Shown here piece by piece: positions 34,971-47,378 of a DNA stretch of 64,000 nt (positions are counted from its first letter, which is position 1; each line of letters opens with the position of its first letter). The stretch lies in NCBI GenBank assembly GCA_965153455.1, contig OZ234494.1, forward strand, positions 15,996,001 through 16,060,000, given 5' to 3'. This DNA is from Sphagnum compactum. Its lineage: Eukaryota; Bryophyta; Sphagnopsida; Sphagnales. The notes beneath the pieces are model-generated. The model made no database searches, was not told where the DNA came from, and saw only the letters and a list, made by a program, of their open reading frames with translations. Position numbers and translations under genes: made by a program.

Positions 34971-35107
34971 CAATTCCGACAGACCCATTGAAGTGTGAAA
35001 TGACAGACCATTGTAATTAATTATTTGTGGGTCGATGCGAAAATGAAAATCGTCCAAAATTAAATATTTCGCACCGGGTGGTGTGAAACGAGCGCGGCAG
35101 TACGGTA

Positions 35108-36500
35108 TGCCCAAACCAAAGTCAACTTCTTTATTGTAATTATATTTGATCCATTGAAGCCCCAAAGTGTTAGTTAAGAGGGAGGAGATGGTACCACCCA
35201 AGCTTTCCCATCCCTCCTAGTGAAAGCTCTTCATGATGTCCATGCAAATATGAAACATACTCTCTCCTCTCCTTATTGAATTATTCAAAACTCATTAGGA
35301 CTTTGACATTCTATTCATGGAATCTTTTGTGTTTATTTCTATGTCAATAACTTATTGCTTCTAGTGTTTTTTTTTCCTGAAAATTTGGTGTCTTTTTTTA
35401 AAGAAACCAAAAATCGGGGAAAAAATTGGTTTCTATTGTAAATTCGACTAAATTTACCCTTTTTTGGGGGGAAAAAATCACTAAATGTTCAATATCACAA
35501 AATTGAAAAAATTAAAAATAAAATAAAATGCCATGGTTGTTGTGCTATTTGGAAAAACAAAGAACCTCCATGTTTGTGCTTCTATTAAACTCTTCTATTG
35601 AAGCTTTCATGTAGGCCCTTGTTAATAAGGTCAACAAATAATATCCCAATTCTACACCACTTCAAATCTGAACATGACTAATAAAATCTCACAAGAACCA
35701 GATAGTAGTGTGAACAAGTCCAACATCCAAACCAGTTTTGCTAATGTGAAATTGCATATTTTGAAGGTGAAAAAAAAAAGGGGGAGGGAGGGAGGGGGGG
35801 AGAGGGGTGTTGAAATTACGACCCCGATGTATGTGACAGACCCGGTGTGTCCCCCGGTGCCCACTAAAGGAAGAACAATCTTACATATCGACAAGGTGCA
35901 TCCAGCCTAGCATGTTCGAATCATGTGTTGTTGCGTAATGCTCGAGGCGGTGGGCTTTACCGGAATAAGGGACCCACATGAGGCAAAACCAAGAGTGTCG
36001 GGTGCAATTTGATTTTTAAAAAAATTAATAATAATAATAAATAAATAAATAAATAAATATTTTTGGGTTGATATTCTGCTTTTTGGAATGCCCACCCAAA
36101 ACAAAAGCAGAGGAATTTTTATTTTTTACGGTGAGTAACATGCCCTTCGATTACACTAAAAAGATAAGAACGGAGCACATCTTTAGTCTTTACCGTAATC
36201 TTCTATGTTAGCGAAGGGCAAGTCAAATTGGGAATTTAAAATTTTTTTGGGGTTATTTGAGAGGGCTTGAAGTTCATAATCAATAACTCTCAACAAATAA
36301 TAAGAATTTTTCTTTAAAAGTCAAGCCCTATTGAGCGTGAGTTTCATCTCCTTATTTGGTGCCTCAATCTCCCTTTTGACTCTTGTTCGCAAAGCTCAAG
36401 AACCAATAAGGGACCAAGCTTTGAAAACTCAGCATCAAACACTCTTTCAACAACCTTTTGTTTTCACCTCACGGGCTGCCCACCTATGAACTATGCTATG
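35108..36500. other. Spacer with a GC-richer segment
   Basis: 35815-36005 is GC-richer than its neighbours and has TGTTCGAATCATG, a weak B-box likeness, so it may be a SINE or LTR remnant. (AATA)n follows at 36024-36059. No gene was recognised. Confidence 0.55.
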
Positions 36501-36529
36501 TTGGGGTTTAGGGAGGTCCAAAGAGCCCA

Positions 36530-36680
36530 TGGGGATTATTGTCTAGGGGTTATGGCCATATATGGTTATATGTGACTACATAAGGTATATATGACTATAT
36601 ATGACAATATGAAGCTATATAGAATATATATATGGCTATGTCTGACTATATAGGCTCAATATGGCTATTTGTGGTTATAT
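36530..36680. repeat. Degenerate ATATATGGCTATATATGACT minisatellite
   Basis: About eight variable units of roughly 18-22 bp built from TATATGACTA and TATGGCTATA. Confidence 0.7.
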
Positions 36681-38338
36681 AGACACACATCCTTTTTATT
36701 TGCATCTTTTCACCAAATTTTTTAAAGAAAGTCGTCTTTTGATTGATGGTAAGATTTTAAGTTAATTCTAGTGACAATGTTTCATTGGAACTGGTTTATA
36801 TAGGATGGGATTTTGGCGATCGTCACTATGACAATTCCAAAGCCTTTCCGGATTATAATTTGTCATAGATCAAATGTCATTTTAGAATTATTTTTTATTC
36901 TTTGTTTTGCACCCTTTCAATGTTTTTGTTTGTTTGTGTTTTGTTCCTTTTTTTTACACACTTTTAATGTTTTTTTTGGGGGTGGGGAGGGGGGGGGGGC
37001 GGGGGGGGGGTGGGGTCTATTTGTATCTTGTTGTGAACTTATTTAATGAATCAAACTTTTGTTGGCAAGAATGGAAAAAAAATATTAATGAAACAAAATG
37101 ACATATAGTGAAATTTATAGAATTTTATTTTTTTAAAAGACAAAATTAATTATAAAAAATTATTATATTCACAAAAAAATAAATTTAATCATTGTCACTG
37201 GTAGTGCAAAGCAGCGTGGCGCCCAGTGTAATGTGTAGATTGTACTCTTTCTTATATTTAATTGTTTTAATGTGGCAGGTTGGGGTGCATATGTCCTCAC
37301 CCAAATTGTGCAAATTGTGTGTGTGTGTGTGTGTGTGTGTGGAACAAAGAGGTGCACTAAGTGAATGCCATATTGGACAAAATTACTAGCCTAGTACTTG
37401 GTTTTGTCAATTACCCAAAAAGGGGATGAAAAAAGTGGAACTCAATCATGGATTGGATAAGGAAAAGAATACAACAATTATGAATACCTATGGACTAAGT
37501 TTCATCCCTCAAAATGATCATGGGTCTAACAAAAGAGTCTACTTTTCAGGGTGGAAGAATTTTGGGTTATCCCTTCCTCAATAGTAAGTTATATTGTGTT
37601 CTTGAAGAATAAAATTTTTGGGCTTACACTATTTAGTCTTTTAGCTTAAGCCCCTCTTTTTTTTCCTTTCTTGCAAGTGCCAAATTCAACAATTTCACAT
37701 TATTATTATTATTATTATTTTCTGTTTCAAATTCAATGATTTTTTTGGAAAATGATCACCAAATTTTGAAAAAGTTATAAATAGTTCAAAATCACCAGAT
37801 TTCTATACATGGTTCAAACAGGTAACCAAATATGTATTTAATATAGTTTTGAAAATTTTCCTGTCCTTTCAGAAAATGACCACCCGGCCACCTGAATTTT
37901 TGCAGCTGCCCCAGAGTCATAAATGAGTGTAGGGTTTTTGGGGGTAATTTGGGATAATTGCTTCTTACGGGAGCCTTGTTGCATGAAGAGGAAACTTTGC
38001 AGGGCAGAAGGGAGTAAGACTATTGGATTTTTGTTGTTCCCAATGTGTTCCCATCAAGTTCTCACAATGCACCTATCAAGTTCCAAATGGGTCCAAATCA
38101 AGTACTCGCAACATGTTACTTACATTCCCAATGTGTTCTTCAACATGTTCCCAATAGCACCTCACTTTGTCCCATATGCTTTGCCCAACTGTGGTCCTCT
38201 TGGAACCTATATAAGTCGAGCAAAATATTAAGACTTGTACATTTCTATGTTTGTGTTTGGAGTGAATACAATAATGGGGAGTCTCCAAAGTTTCAGAACT
38301 TTTTTTGTGATGGGCTGATCAAATCTAGGCTCATTGCC
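36681..38338. other. Gene-free spacer with G and GT runs
   Basis: A long G-rich run at 36978-37015 and (GT)n at 37316-37341. 37785-37850 contains a partial R4 repeat (ATCACCAGATTTCTATACATG). Confidence 0.65.
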
Positions 38339-38662
38339 AAAACAAGGGGGTGTGTCACATTGTGACCTTGCCATTTACATTAAAATGTATCTTAAGGCAA
38401 AAGAAGAATTATGGAAACTCAAATATTTCACCATAGCAAGAATATAATCTTCAAAAAATCATCTAAAAGAAACCAAAATCCTTCAAAATATTAGAACTCC
38501 ATAGCTAATCTTAAGTTTCAACACAAGCCAAAATATCATCTTCAAAAAATCCTCATATAAAAATAGACCTATTATTGCCTAGGGACCGCCAAAATACCTT
38601 AGGATACTATACTCTATACTGAATCTAAACACAATAATATCCTTGTCTCGGTAGGAAAGGCC
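38339..38662 (+). repeat. Dispersed repeat R1, copy A
   Basis: About 320 bp, beginning AAAACAAGGGGGTGTGTCAC and ending near GGTAGGAAAGGCC. Other full copies are 47379-47701 (+) and 48267-48594 (-). No coding capacity and no clear terminal repeats. Confidence 0.92.
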
Positions 38663-39175
38663 AGAAAAACATGGAAGAAGGCACCCCCGTCTATGGATCA
38701 CACTAACATAATAGCCCTAAAGTAGAGATGATGACTTGGGGAGGAATTTTTTTAAACAGCAAAAAAAAGAGGTAACCTCAAGACTTTGGGACCAAGATGC
38801 TTAGCCAAAGATAAAGGAAAAGCAAAAAGTGCACCCCAAAAGTTCTAAGAATATACAAGAAAATCCTAACCCTAAAAATGCTATGAACAAACCCAAGGCA
38901 AAAAAAAAAAAAAGCATCAAGCAGACAGGATAGAGGAAGCAACCTTCCTTCGGGTGTCAGAGTTATGGAGCAGCTTCCTTTCCCCGATTGTGATCTTTTT
39001 GCCTTTCATCATTTGCGGGGAGTGGAACTTAACTTATTATTTGAGGGTGTGGTGTTTGTCCCATCCAGCAAAGTTCATCAGTTGTTGGTAGAAGCTCAGT
39101 TTTTCTCCATTAAAAAATCATTCATTTTCCATTAGTTACTTAACTAGGTATATCAAACACAAATAGAACTACTAA
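38663..39175. other. Spacer, no gene seen
   Basis: Nothing recognised apart from an A run near 38900. Confidence 0.6.
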
Positions 39176-39563
39176 GAGCATCTCAAGCGGTGCTCAGTAT
39201 GTGATCCTGGGCAGTAAAACTGGATGAAGAAAAGTTAAAATATGCCGGGTTGGCTCAAGAAAATCGTTTTGGCTCAGCATAATGCCACTGTTTGCGGTGG
39301 TGGCTGGTGAAAGGTCCAGCAGCAACAACGTTGTGCACCTGCAGAAAAGAGTGTAATAAATATGATCTGACTGCTGCTCAGTGTTTCTGATCGGCCCATC
39401 ATAATGATTGGTCCAGTTGGTTTACTGTTAGTAGTTCCCCACCTGTTGGTTATCCCAGTTTCACTTTTATGGGTGGGGTTGCAAAAAAGTATATAACTAA
39501 AACTTGGATGTGAAAAATATTTTGGCAGGGTCGTCACATACTGAGCAGCTGCTGGAGATGCTT
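39176..39563. mobile_element. MITE of PIF/Harbinger type
   Basis: 388 bp with inverted ends. The left end is GAGCATCTCAAGCGG and the right end read inward is AAGCATCTCCAGCAG; both continue into GCTCAGTATGTGA. TAA flanks both sides (39173-39175 and 39564-39566), the 3-bp target duplication usual for PIF/Harbinger elements. There is no transposase, so mobilisation would be in trans. Confidence 0.88.
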
Positions 39564-40194
39564 TAAGTTAAACAATGTCCCCCATTGTGAAATTTTTTTG
39601 GTTCATCAATCCAGGCAAGTACGTTCCTTTTTGGAGGATAGTGAGAGAGAAAAGCCTAGAGCCTTGACTAATTTGTCTTTTATAGCTTGGGGGTGAGACC
39701 TTGGATATTGAACCCATTCTTCAGACATAATTTTCCAGCCCATAACACACATACCCAAGCACAAACCTCCTGGCCAAGTCCTCGCACCCTCTGACCCCTA
39801 AACCCATCCATAGGGTACATGAGTGAGGAGGAGCCCTCGAAGGATAGAAAATTTGGACGGTACTTAGGAATATATACTAAGTTCATAGTAGTTATACACA
39901 ATGTCAAAATTGAGTTAATAAATAAATGAACTAACTTGCATGTACAATATTCCACATTATAATTTATGATGTAAGGTTTTTGATTAATAAGATGTCATTG
40001 AGAGTCTAGTAATGGGGATTAGTGGTGATTATGGATCAAAGAATGAATATAGATTAATAGTTAGGATAGGAAGTGGTTGATTGTTGACACTATCACCAAT
40101 CACCTAAATTTGCATCCGGTGTCAAAGCAAAAGAGTTATCTATTTGTGAAGGAAGGTAGTTTGTATGTTTGTTTGGTTTTATAAGGTTTTGATT
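39564..40194. other. Spacer, no gene seen
   Basis: Nothing recognised. Confidence 0.6.
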
Positions 40195-40510
40195 TACGGT
40201 AGAGAAGTTATTGAATATTGAATAATTTTTCACTGAAAATTCATTTAAATCAAAACTAAAAAGTATAGGGCAATTTGGGCACACTCTTGATTTTGTTGGG
40301 AAAACTTTTATTCACGACTAGGATGTAATGAAGGTGATTTGGAAAATTTTAGACCTAAATTGTAGGAGATAATGAATTTTTGAGTAGTTTTTGTGTTATT
40401 GAAAATGCAATTAAATTTTTAAAAAAGGTTTTGGAAGGAAAATTAAATTAGTTGGGTAATCAGTTACACACTTTGGGCCAATGCCATAGGCTACACTAGT
40501 AAAGATGAGA
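40195..40510 (+). repeat. Dispersed repeat R3, second copy
   Basis: Aligns with 16545-16860 in the same orientation over its length, with many substitutions and small gaps. Confidence 0.8.
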
Positions 40511-40646
40511 TGAAAAAGCTTTTTAGCTCAGAAAAACAAAACTAATAATGCATATTGTGAATCTTGACATCACCCCCCCTCCTACCCTTTTCATGAATAA
40601 AATTTTGTTATTGAGTTCCATTAAGCAACTACCTCATATACGACTA

Positions 40647-40788
40647 CTACAACAAAATGTGAGTGCAATTCACTAGTCCTATTCACTAGACTAATGAATT
40701 CACTATATTCTCATTAAGTTCTGTTCATTATAACGAGTGAATTCATCCACTGAAATCACTCGGTGTACAAGGGCACCTTTTGTTATAG
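40647..40788. mobile_element. Possible 142-bp MITE
   Basis: Inverted ends CTACAACAAAATGTG and (read inward from 40788) CTATAACAAAAGGTG, 13 of 15 matching. TTCACT-like motifs repeat inside. No convincing target duplication. Confidence 0.5.
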
Positions 40789-43700
40789 AACTTACACTAT
40801 ACAGTTATAAAATGCATTTGTCACTATAAATTTGACAACATTTGAGTAGTTTGGGCAACGGGTACAAGAAGAAAATGTTGAGATGGGAAGTTGAGTACAG
40901 CATAAACTTGATAAGACACCGCCTGTCTTCAAATATACAGACCCGCTAAATAAACTAACATTGGGTTGGGCCCATGTTGTTCTTCATGGGTGTGATGAAT
41001 CCTGAGAGTCTCCTGAATGCAAAGTCTTTTTAAGGATGTAGAAGTTTGTGAGCAAAGTAAATTTCTTTGACTCTTGCATGCAGAATTGGAAACAAATGGC
41101 GGTGCAGCAGCAGTAGAAAAAGAAGTTGATGCTGCTGCTTTGTTGTTGTTGTTGTGACAATCACCAGCAGACACTACTAACATGCAAAGTGTACAAGTTA
41201 GTAATCACTAACATGCAAGTGTGGAAGGAAGTTATCACATGTATATATAAGCGTATAATGACAAATAGGAGATGCAAAAAAAAAAATTGATTGATTTGGG
41301 GGAAGAAAATGGTGCGCAACACCAACCGTACTGGTGTGCATGCACTTACAAAAACATTCAATTTTTTCACCGGGGTGGTGGTGATAACTTAAGAGGGGGG
41401 AAGAAGCAGCAGCAGCAACAGGAGGCATGATGTTTCTGTTGCAGGCATCTGCTGCTGCTAGCTGCGGCCCTCCTCCTCATTCATTGTAAATCTGGCTCAC
41501 AAACGAGGGGACTCGCAAATCAAGAAGAAGAAGAAGAAGAAAAACAAATTATGGACACAAACTGAAACTCTTATCAGCTGGAAATTTTTATTTTTTTGTG
41601 TCAGGCTTCTCAGGTTTTCCTTTCCGTATCTTGTTTCAGGCCCAACATGGGCTTTCCTTCTTAATGATTGCCAGAAGCTCCCCTCCGGTAGGGGAGGACA
41701 CTTTTGTATTACACTGCAAGTTGAAAAACAAAAGTGTGGGGAGGGGGGCATCACATTACACAACTATTTAAACCAGTGTTCCAAGAAAAGCTAAACATTA
41801 AAGTAAAATTTTTAAAAACATTTTTCTATACATTATTTGGCTACCTAAGTGAACCATTTATTAGAAATTTGGTGATTTTTTCATTGTTATTTTCTGAATT
41901 ATGGCTATAGAAAATTTCCAGATAAAACTTTCATTTTATCATCACTTTTACTTTTCAATTCTCTTTTCACTCAAACTAATGAAACCAAACATATCTATTG
42001 GTTTCATTAGTTTGAGTTAAAAGAGAATTAAAAACTAAACATGATTTTGCTATAAATTGTGGTGGTGAGTTTCTAATGTGATTATATGCATAAAGTATTT
42101 TTTTAAAGCATCGAATAACCTTTGGTTATGTTATAAAGAGGTTAGGTTAAGTGAGAAAGAAATTCATAATCGGGTGGTGGTTACACAACAATTGACTCTA
42201 GTTATAATCCAAGTATATTCAAGTAAACTCCATTTTCAGGTCTCCCATATTTTGAATTTGTAATAAAAAATTGGCATTGAAGATAAGAAACACAAAATTG
42301 ATGAAAGGATATACAAAGCTCCAATTACAAAAACTCTTCTCTCACCATGATGAGCTTGCAAATCTTAACACCTTGTGTTCCAATTCATCCTTTAGTGTTT
42401 GCTGAATCACAAATTAGCTCCGACTAAGTCTACAAACTCTTCCAGGGTGCGAGGCTGCAAATTCATACAACTGTGGTATGGTAGGGGTTGCATCTTAAAC
42501 ATGATAGATGAACCTTACAATTGAGTCAAATATACGACAAAAAAAAACCTTTTAATAACATGTTTGATTACGGTTATATTATGTTAAACTATGAGAGGAT
42601 CATATTAAATTCTTGATTATTGCAACATTCCCAACTATATATAAATTATCCATAAATTTCAATTACTAGAATTTGCCAGTTGGGGTTATGAATCCAGTTA
42701 TGTATGTATACAAGGGGATATACATAACCAGTGGTTATAACCCGATAAAGAATACATTTATTCGCGTTGAGAATATTTGAAATGTATTTATGTAATGAAT
42801 TCTAAACACCCTATTTGTATTTAAGTAACTTTAAAGTAAATTAATTTGGCCACCATCTTGCTTGTTTGTTGGTATTGTTGAATATTGTTGTGCCTTTGGA
42901 GCTGAATCTTCACTCTTCTTAGACAACCTTGCCTCTTTTGTTCTTCAATTAAAAAATTAGCCCAATCTACACTTGACCAAGAACTAGACTAAACCCTAAT
43001 GGTGAGTTGGGACTTGGGACCATCTTCATCAAAATTGCTTTTTTCAAATTGGCTTTTCACACAAAACTTAGGTCCCACATTGGCATAAGAAAAAATGAAA
43101 TACTTGCCTAGGTTGATGTATAAAATGTGGGGTATTCTAAGCCTTAAAAAAGCCAATCCAATAAATGTCTTGCTCATTAACCCCCTCTTGGTCTAATGTT
43201 ATAGTCCTTATAGTGGGTGTAAGCAAGACATTGAAATTTTATTAAATTGCAACCAGTTTTAAGGACAAACACCAACTTATAATAAGGATACATTTTTGAC
43301 TCTTTGTTCTTAAATTCAAGTACGGCTCTCTTTGTAACTATTTCATTCTTATAATGTGATCATTGTGAAAGGGTTTTAATAAAATCAAAGAAAGAACATA
43401 GGTTGGGAGTGTACAAATCATTTGTACTTTTTGCCATATTTTATACAAACATATACAATCATAATAGCAACCAACATCCCAAAGGCCTTGGATTTTTAAA
43501 CATGCGGTATAATATACCAAAATTTATGGATTTTTGGAAATGGGACATTGTGTTGGACATTTAAATTATCTAGTCCTTTGAAAAATCTAGCAAAAGCATG
43601 GATATAATTGTCTTTTGACAGATATTGATCATTTGATTGATCACTCTAATCCCTTTTTCCCATCCACAAATGGCCTAATTGTTGAATATATGGACGATCC

Positions 43701-46364
43701 TGAGGTTTAGAGTGATGTATTTGGGTGCACACTCACTTTCTACATATCTCTCTTGAAGTTCCACAATTTCTGAGTGATTGAAGTTGTGAAGTCTCAAGTT
43801 CAAGTGTCTTCAAATTTTCATTATAATAATGGTAAGTCAACATTGACTCAAGGTTAGTATCAAATTCAAATGGACAGAAAACTCAAGAAATTTAACAGAA
43901 CAACTTTTGACTCCTTGGGTTTGATTCCCTTAAGATCTGGGACCCTACCTCATGGAAGGAAGCTCCCCATTGTGGGTGGAGTCCCACAACTCTGGCTGCC
44001 AGGCATGGAACAACAGCCAATGGAAGAGCCAATAGAAGCAGAAAAGTGTTTTGCATGAAAAAGCATCCATGGAAGATTATGGACAGCTTCACTCCTAAGT
44101 GCAAAATTTTATGAATGAAATAGAAAAAGTTCTATGCAATTTTTTAAGTTTCTATTTCTTGGCAAAAGGAGAATACATAGCTGGCTCCCACAGGTAGTAC
44201 TCCAAATGGGACCAAGTTTGTGGCTTTTTAATCTCCAAACAACTTTTTCCATTATAAGGAGCTTTGGAGTTCAATTGGGTACTCTTCTACTACCATCAGA
44301 GAAAGGGTATGGGACTGAACACAAAAGTAGAGGGAAGAACTCTCTCAGTTACCTAGTTACAAAGAGAGAACCCTGTATAAATAGAGAGAGAGAGAGATGA
44401 ACAAGGATGAAAATCCATCCACAAAAAGTACAACGCATGTCAAAGCAAATGTAAACACCCCAAAGGAAAACCAAAACAATCAAAACAGTAGCAATGAAGT
44501 AGAAGACCCAATGCTAAAAGGGCTATCTATTGCTAATATACAATTATTTTGATTGCTCCTTATGTATGCCACTGGCCACCTCAACTGTTGAGACATGGTT
44601 TTCATGTAGTCATCATAATCTGAAGTACAACTTACACTTCTCAAAAGAGAGTCTAGAAAATTGTTTATACATGTCAAGAAGAAAAAAAGGAAACAAAAAA
44701 AAAAAAAAAGAGGAACTAATTGATCTTGTGTGGACAGCTGGTGTTACCTCCTAGGATGCTCCACTAAGACTCTTGCTAGTGCTTTTGATGTGATTGAATG
44801 TCCCATGTGTGTTGCATTCTTAATATATTCATCTTTGAATATGATCTTATCCACGACTTGCATCTCGTCTTCTTGATCCTTTGTTTTTCTTTTTTTTCTC
44901 AACTAACTTACCTTACTAGATTCTAAGTTTGTTAGAAACACCGTGGTTGATGCAAGTAGGCATCTTATTTAATCCCCTTGGTCATGTAAGAATAATAATC
45001 GTGAAATACATGCTACTTCCAATTGTAACGGAAGTTGCATCTTGAAAATGTTGTTTTGCAAATTAGGTATCACACAAGTGACTATGGGTATAGCATGGTT
45101 TAGTTTTCAATTTCACAAGGTAGGTGAACTGGCTACGGGTCAGGGACAGAAGTAGATTTTTTTTTTGTTAAAACCCGCTATGTACTAGCAACTTGCAAGG
45201 AGCCATAAGTCTAAAGATGGTGATTTCAACATGCTTTTCCTACAAATGTGATGAATTTGGGGAAGTTGCAAGGCCTTTTATTTTGCCGTCAAGTGGCAAA
45301 ATTTTGCTCCAAAAAAAAACTTGAGGGAGAAATAATATTATGTTTTGATCCCACTGTTCAATATTGCTGATACATGTGATAAATGGGTCAGTAAGTTCTA
45401 TTCTTTAAGATCAGGAGGTTGTTGCGCTTGCTTCATCAGCACATGACAAAAGATTCCATTTGAGTGCCAATTGTTTAAATTTATGAAGGTTGTTTCCAAA
45501 TTTATGTTTCAATTGATAGAAGTGCTTTTCTCCTAAAGGTTGTTTTTCAATATTATGATTTGACTGATATCAATGGCCGTTTCACCCTCTTATCTATCTA
45601 CCATAGTACTACATACACCTCACCCAAAAGGTTATTCAATTCAAGTTTGTCAGAGTTTTGATCTCTCTCTCTCTTGGTGAAAAAGATGCAGAGCAGAAAT
45701 TCTAATTCTTTCTTATCATATAAGGGCAAATAGTAAGTTAATTCTTCTCTGGAAAAAGCCACAAAGTCTGCTTAATAAGACACATTGCAACATTGAAAGC
45801 GAATGTAGCGTAATATGCATTCCACTACAGATGCATGCACAACGATGTGCATGAAAGTCCAGTACTGAGCCCATAATATGTGTGGGTGTGGGTCAGTCAT
45901 ATGAGGCGGGCATATCCATCTACCCCCTCCTCCATCCTGTTGGTTTTTATTATTATTTGGAGGCCAGGAGTGGAATTGTTTCACCAGTTTCTTATTATGA
46001 CTGAAACCTTCCTTGTTTTTCTTTGGACAACCGAGCATGGGTCTTATACAACCTGGATATGGCCAATGCATGGCAGGTTTGAAAGTAGCAGTAGGCTAGT
46101 AGTAACACAGGGAGGCAAAGAGTTAGATGGAGGCAACCATAATACAGGTCCCCCTTCTGACAAGCATGGAAGAAGAAGATCTGGGTTTTATGTATTCTTG
46201 TAGTGTTGGTTGCAGATTTTGAACAAGGAACATACAGTAGTAAGGTGGCCAAAGTTTAAGCAACTAACTATATCTGACAATGGTGTTTGTTTTTCCAAAA
46301 TGGTGAAGTTTTTCTGGGGGGTTTTTGGTTCTCAAATTTGAATCTCTTAGAAAAAAAATTTAAA
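40789..46364. other. Gene-free DNA with hairpin, GAA run and R4 remnant
   Basis: Holds a partial minus-strand R4 copy at about 41815-41890, a (GAA)n run at 41522-41541, a CTG-rich patch near 41405-41465, a long hairpin at 41957-42029 (listed separately), and a GA run near 44382-44397. Short ORFs at 43870-44400 show no recognisable motif. Confidence 0.6.
41957..42029. repeat. 32-bp inverted repeat, 9-nt loop
   Basis: Left arm 41957-41988 and right arm 41998-42029 pair at 31 of 32 positions around the loop ACATATCTA. The core arm reads CTCAAACTAATGAAACCAA. Confidence 0.97.
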
Positions 46365-46515
46365 ATCATCAAATTCTATACTAAGTTCCACCATGTAGCC
46401 AAACATATAGAATGAATGATACTTAAATTCTTTGAGTTTCATATCTTTTTGTAACCAAATCTGGCGAAATAGTTTTATGGATGATCACCACTTCTCATGA
46501 AGCTACATCACCAAA
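46365..46515 (+). repeat. Dispersed repeat R4 copy
   Basis: Shows the R4 core order: AAATTCTATA, ATGTAGCCAAA-ATATAGAA, TTTCATATCT, AACCAAATCTGGC, ATGGATGATCACCACTT, GCTACATCACC. Confidence 0.75.
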
Positions 46516-47378
46516 ATTTGAAAGAAAGAAAAACAAGAACAACACTTCTCTGTGCTGCACCGCTTCATTTATGAACCTGAGTGAAAATATAATATAATTT
46601 GCACAATGGGTGCATGGCATCAATCCAATGTTGAGTACCCGAGTTTAATACTAGAGCAGAGGGTTCAGAATGATTGAAGAAGACATTTTTGTCTATACGC
46701 ATTTTATTTCGAATCCCATTTAACTCAAAATTAGATGCTTGGGGCTTCTAAAGACCATTACTATACAATACCGATCGAAGGTTCATAAATGCCTCCATTG
46801 GAATTGTATGCTGTTGTTGTTGATCAATGTTAATTCAACAATGGTAAAATAACTTCTTGGATGTCATGCAATTACGCAAAGTACATCTTTGTCCACAACA
46901 AGCGCACATACATTTGTCATGTTTCTATTGAACATTTCATGCAATAACATACCGTAGATATGTTTTCCTAGGTGAAGCGACATCCACGTGTCAGTTCTTG
47001 ATTGAACGGAAATTTGACACTACTCTAGTAGTCACATTTTAAAACTTACTCGTAATATGGCTTGAGAAATTTTACATGGTTTATCGGTTGATCTTGCAAT
47101 GTGGGTATGTATGTACCCTATTAAAGTCGGATTTTTCATGATCCAAATCATGAAACAATTTAACTCTGGAACAACCATCAAAAAAAGCATTATTGATTTA
47201 TTATTTCCTAAAATAGAAAAATCTCATTACTAAGATTATTAATAATACCCACCTGGTTCTCTCAAACAAAAGAGTTTTCACACCCTAATAAACAAAAGTG
47301 CACAACTAATGTGTTGGAACCTGGTCTAGCAAAGTGCTATTACACATTGACTTGTTAGTTCACTCAAGATAACTGAGA
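46516..47378. other. Spacer, no gene seen
   Basis: Nothing recognised. Confidence 0.6.

Larger units (their letters stand above)
31630..35105 (-). mobile_element. Pogo-group DNA transposon 2, complete
   Basis: Ends are inverted repeats of 26 bp with three mismatches sharing GCCGCGCTCGTTTCACACC, starting at 31630 and ending at 35105. TA flanks both sides (31628-31629, 35106-35107). The inner ends contain repeated TGCGAAA-type motifs. The outermost bases CGTA resemble transposon 1, but the rest of the repeat differs, so these are separate lineages. One minus-strand transposase gene with an intron lies inside. Confidence 0.92.

Noticed and set aside
43870-44400. Two short plus-strand ORFs (62 and 88 codons)
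   Set aside because: No recognisable motif, no splice-consistent continuation and an ordinary AT-rich context.
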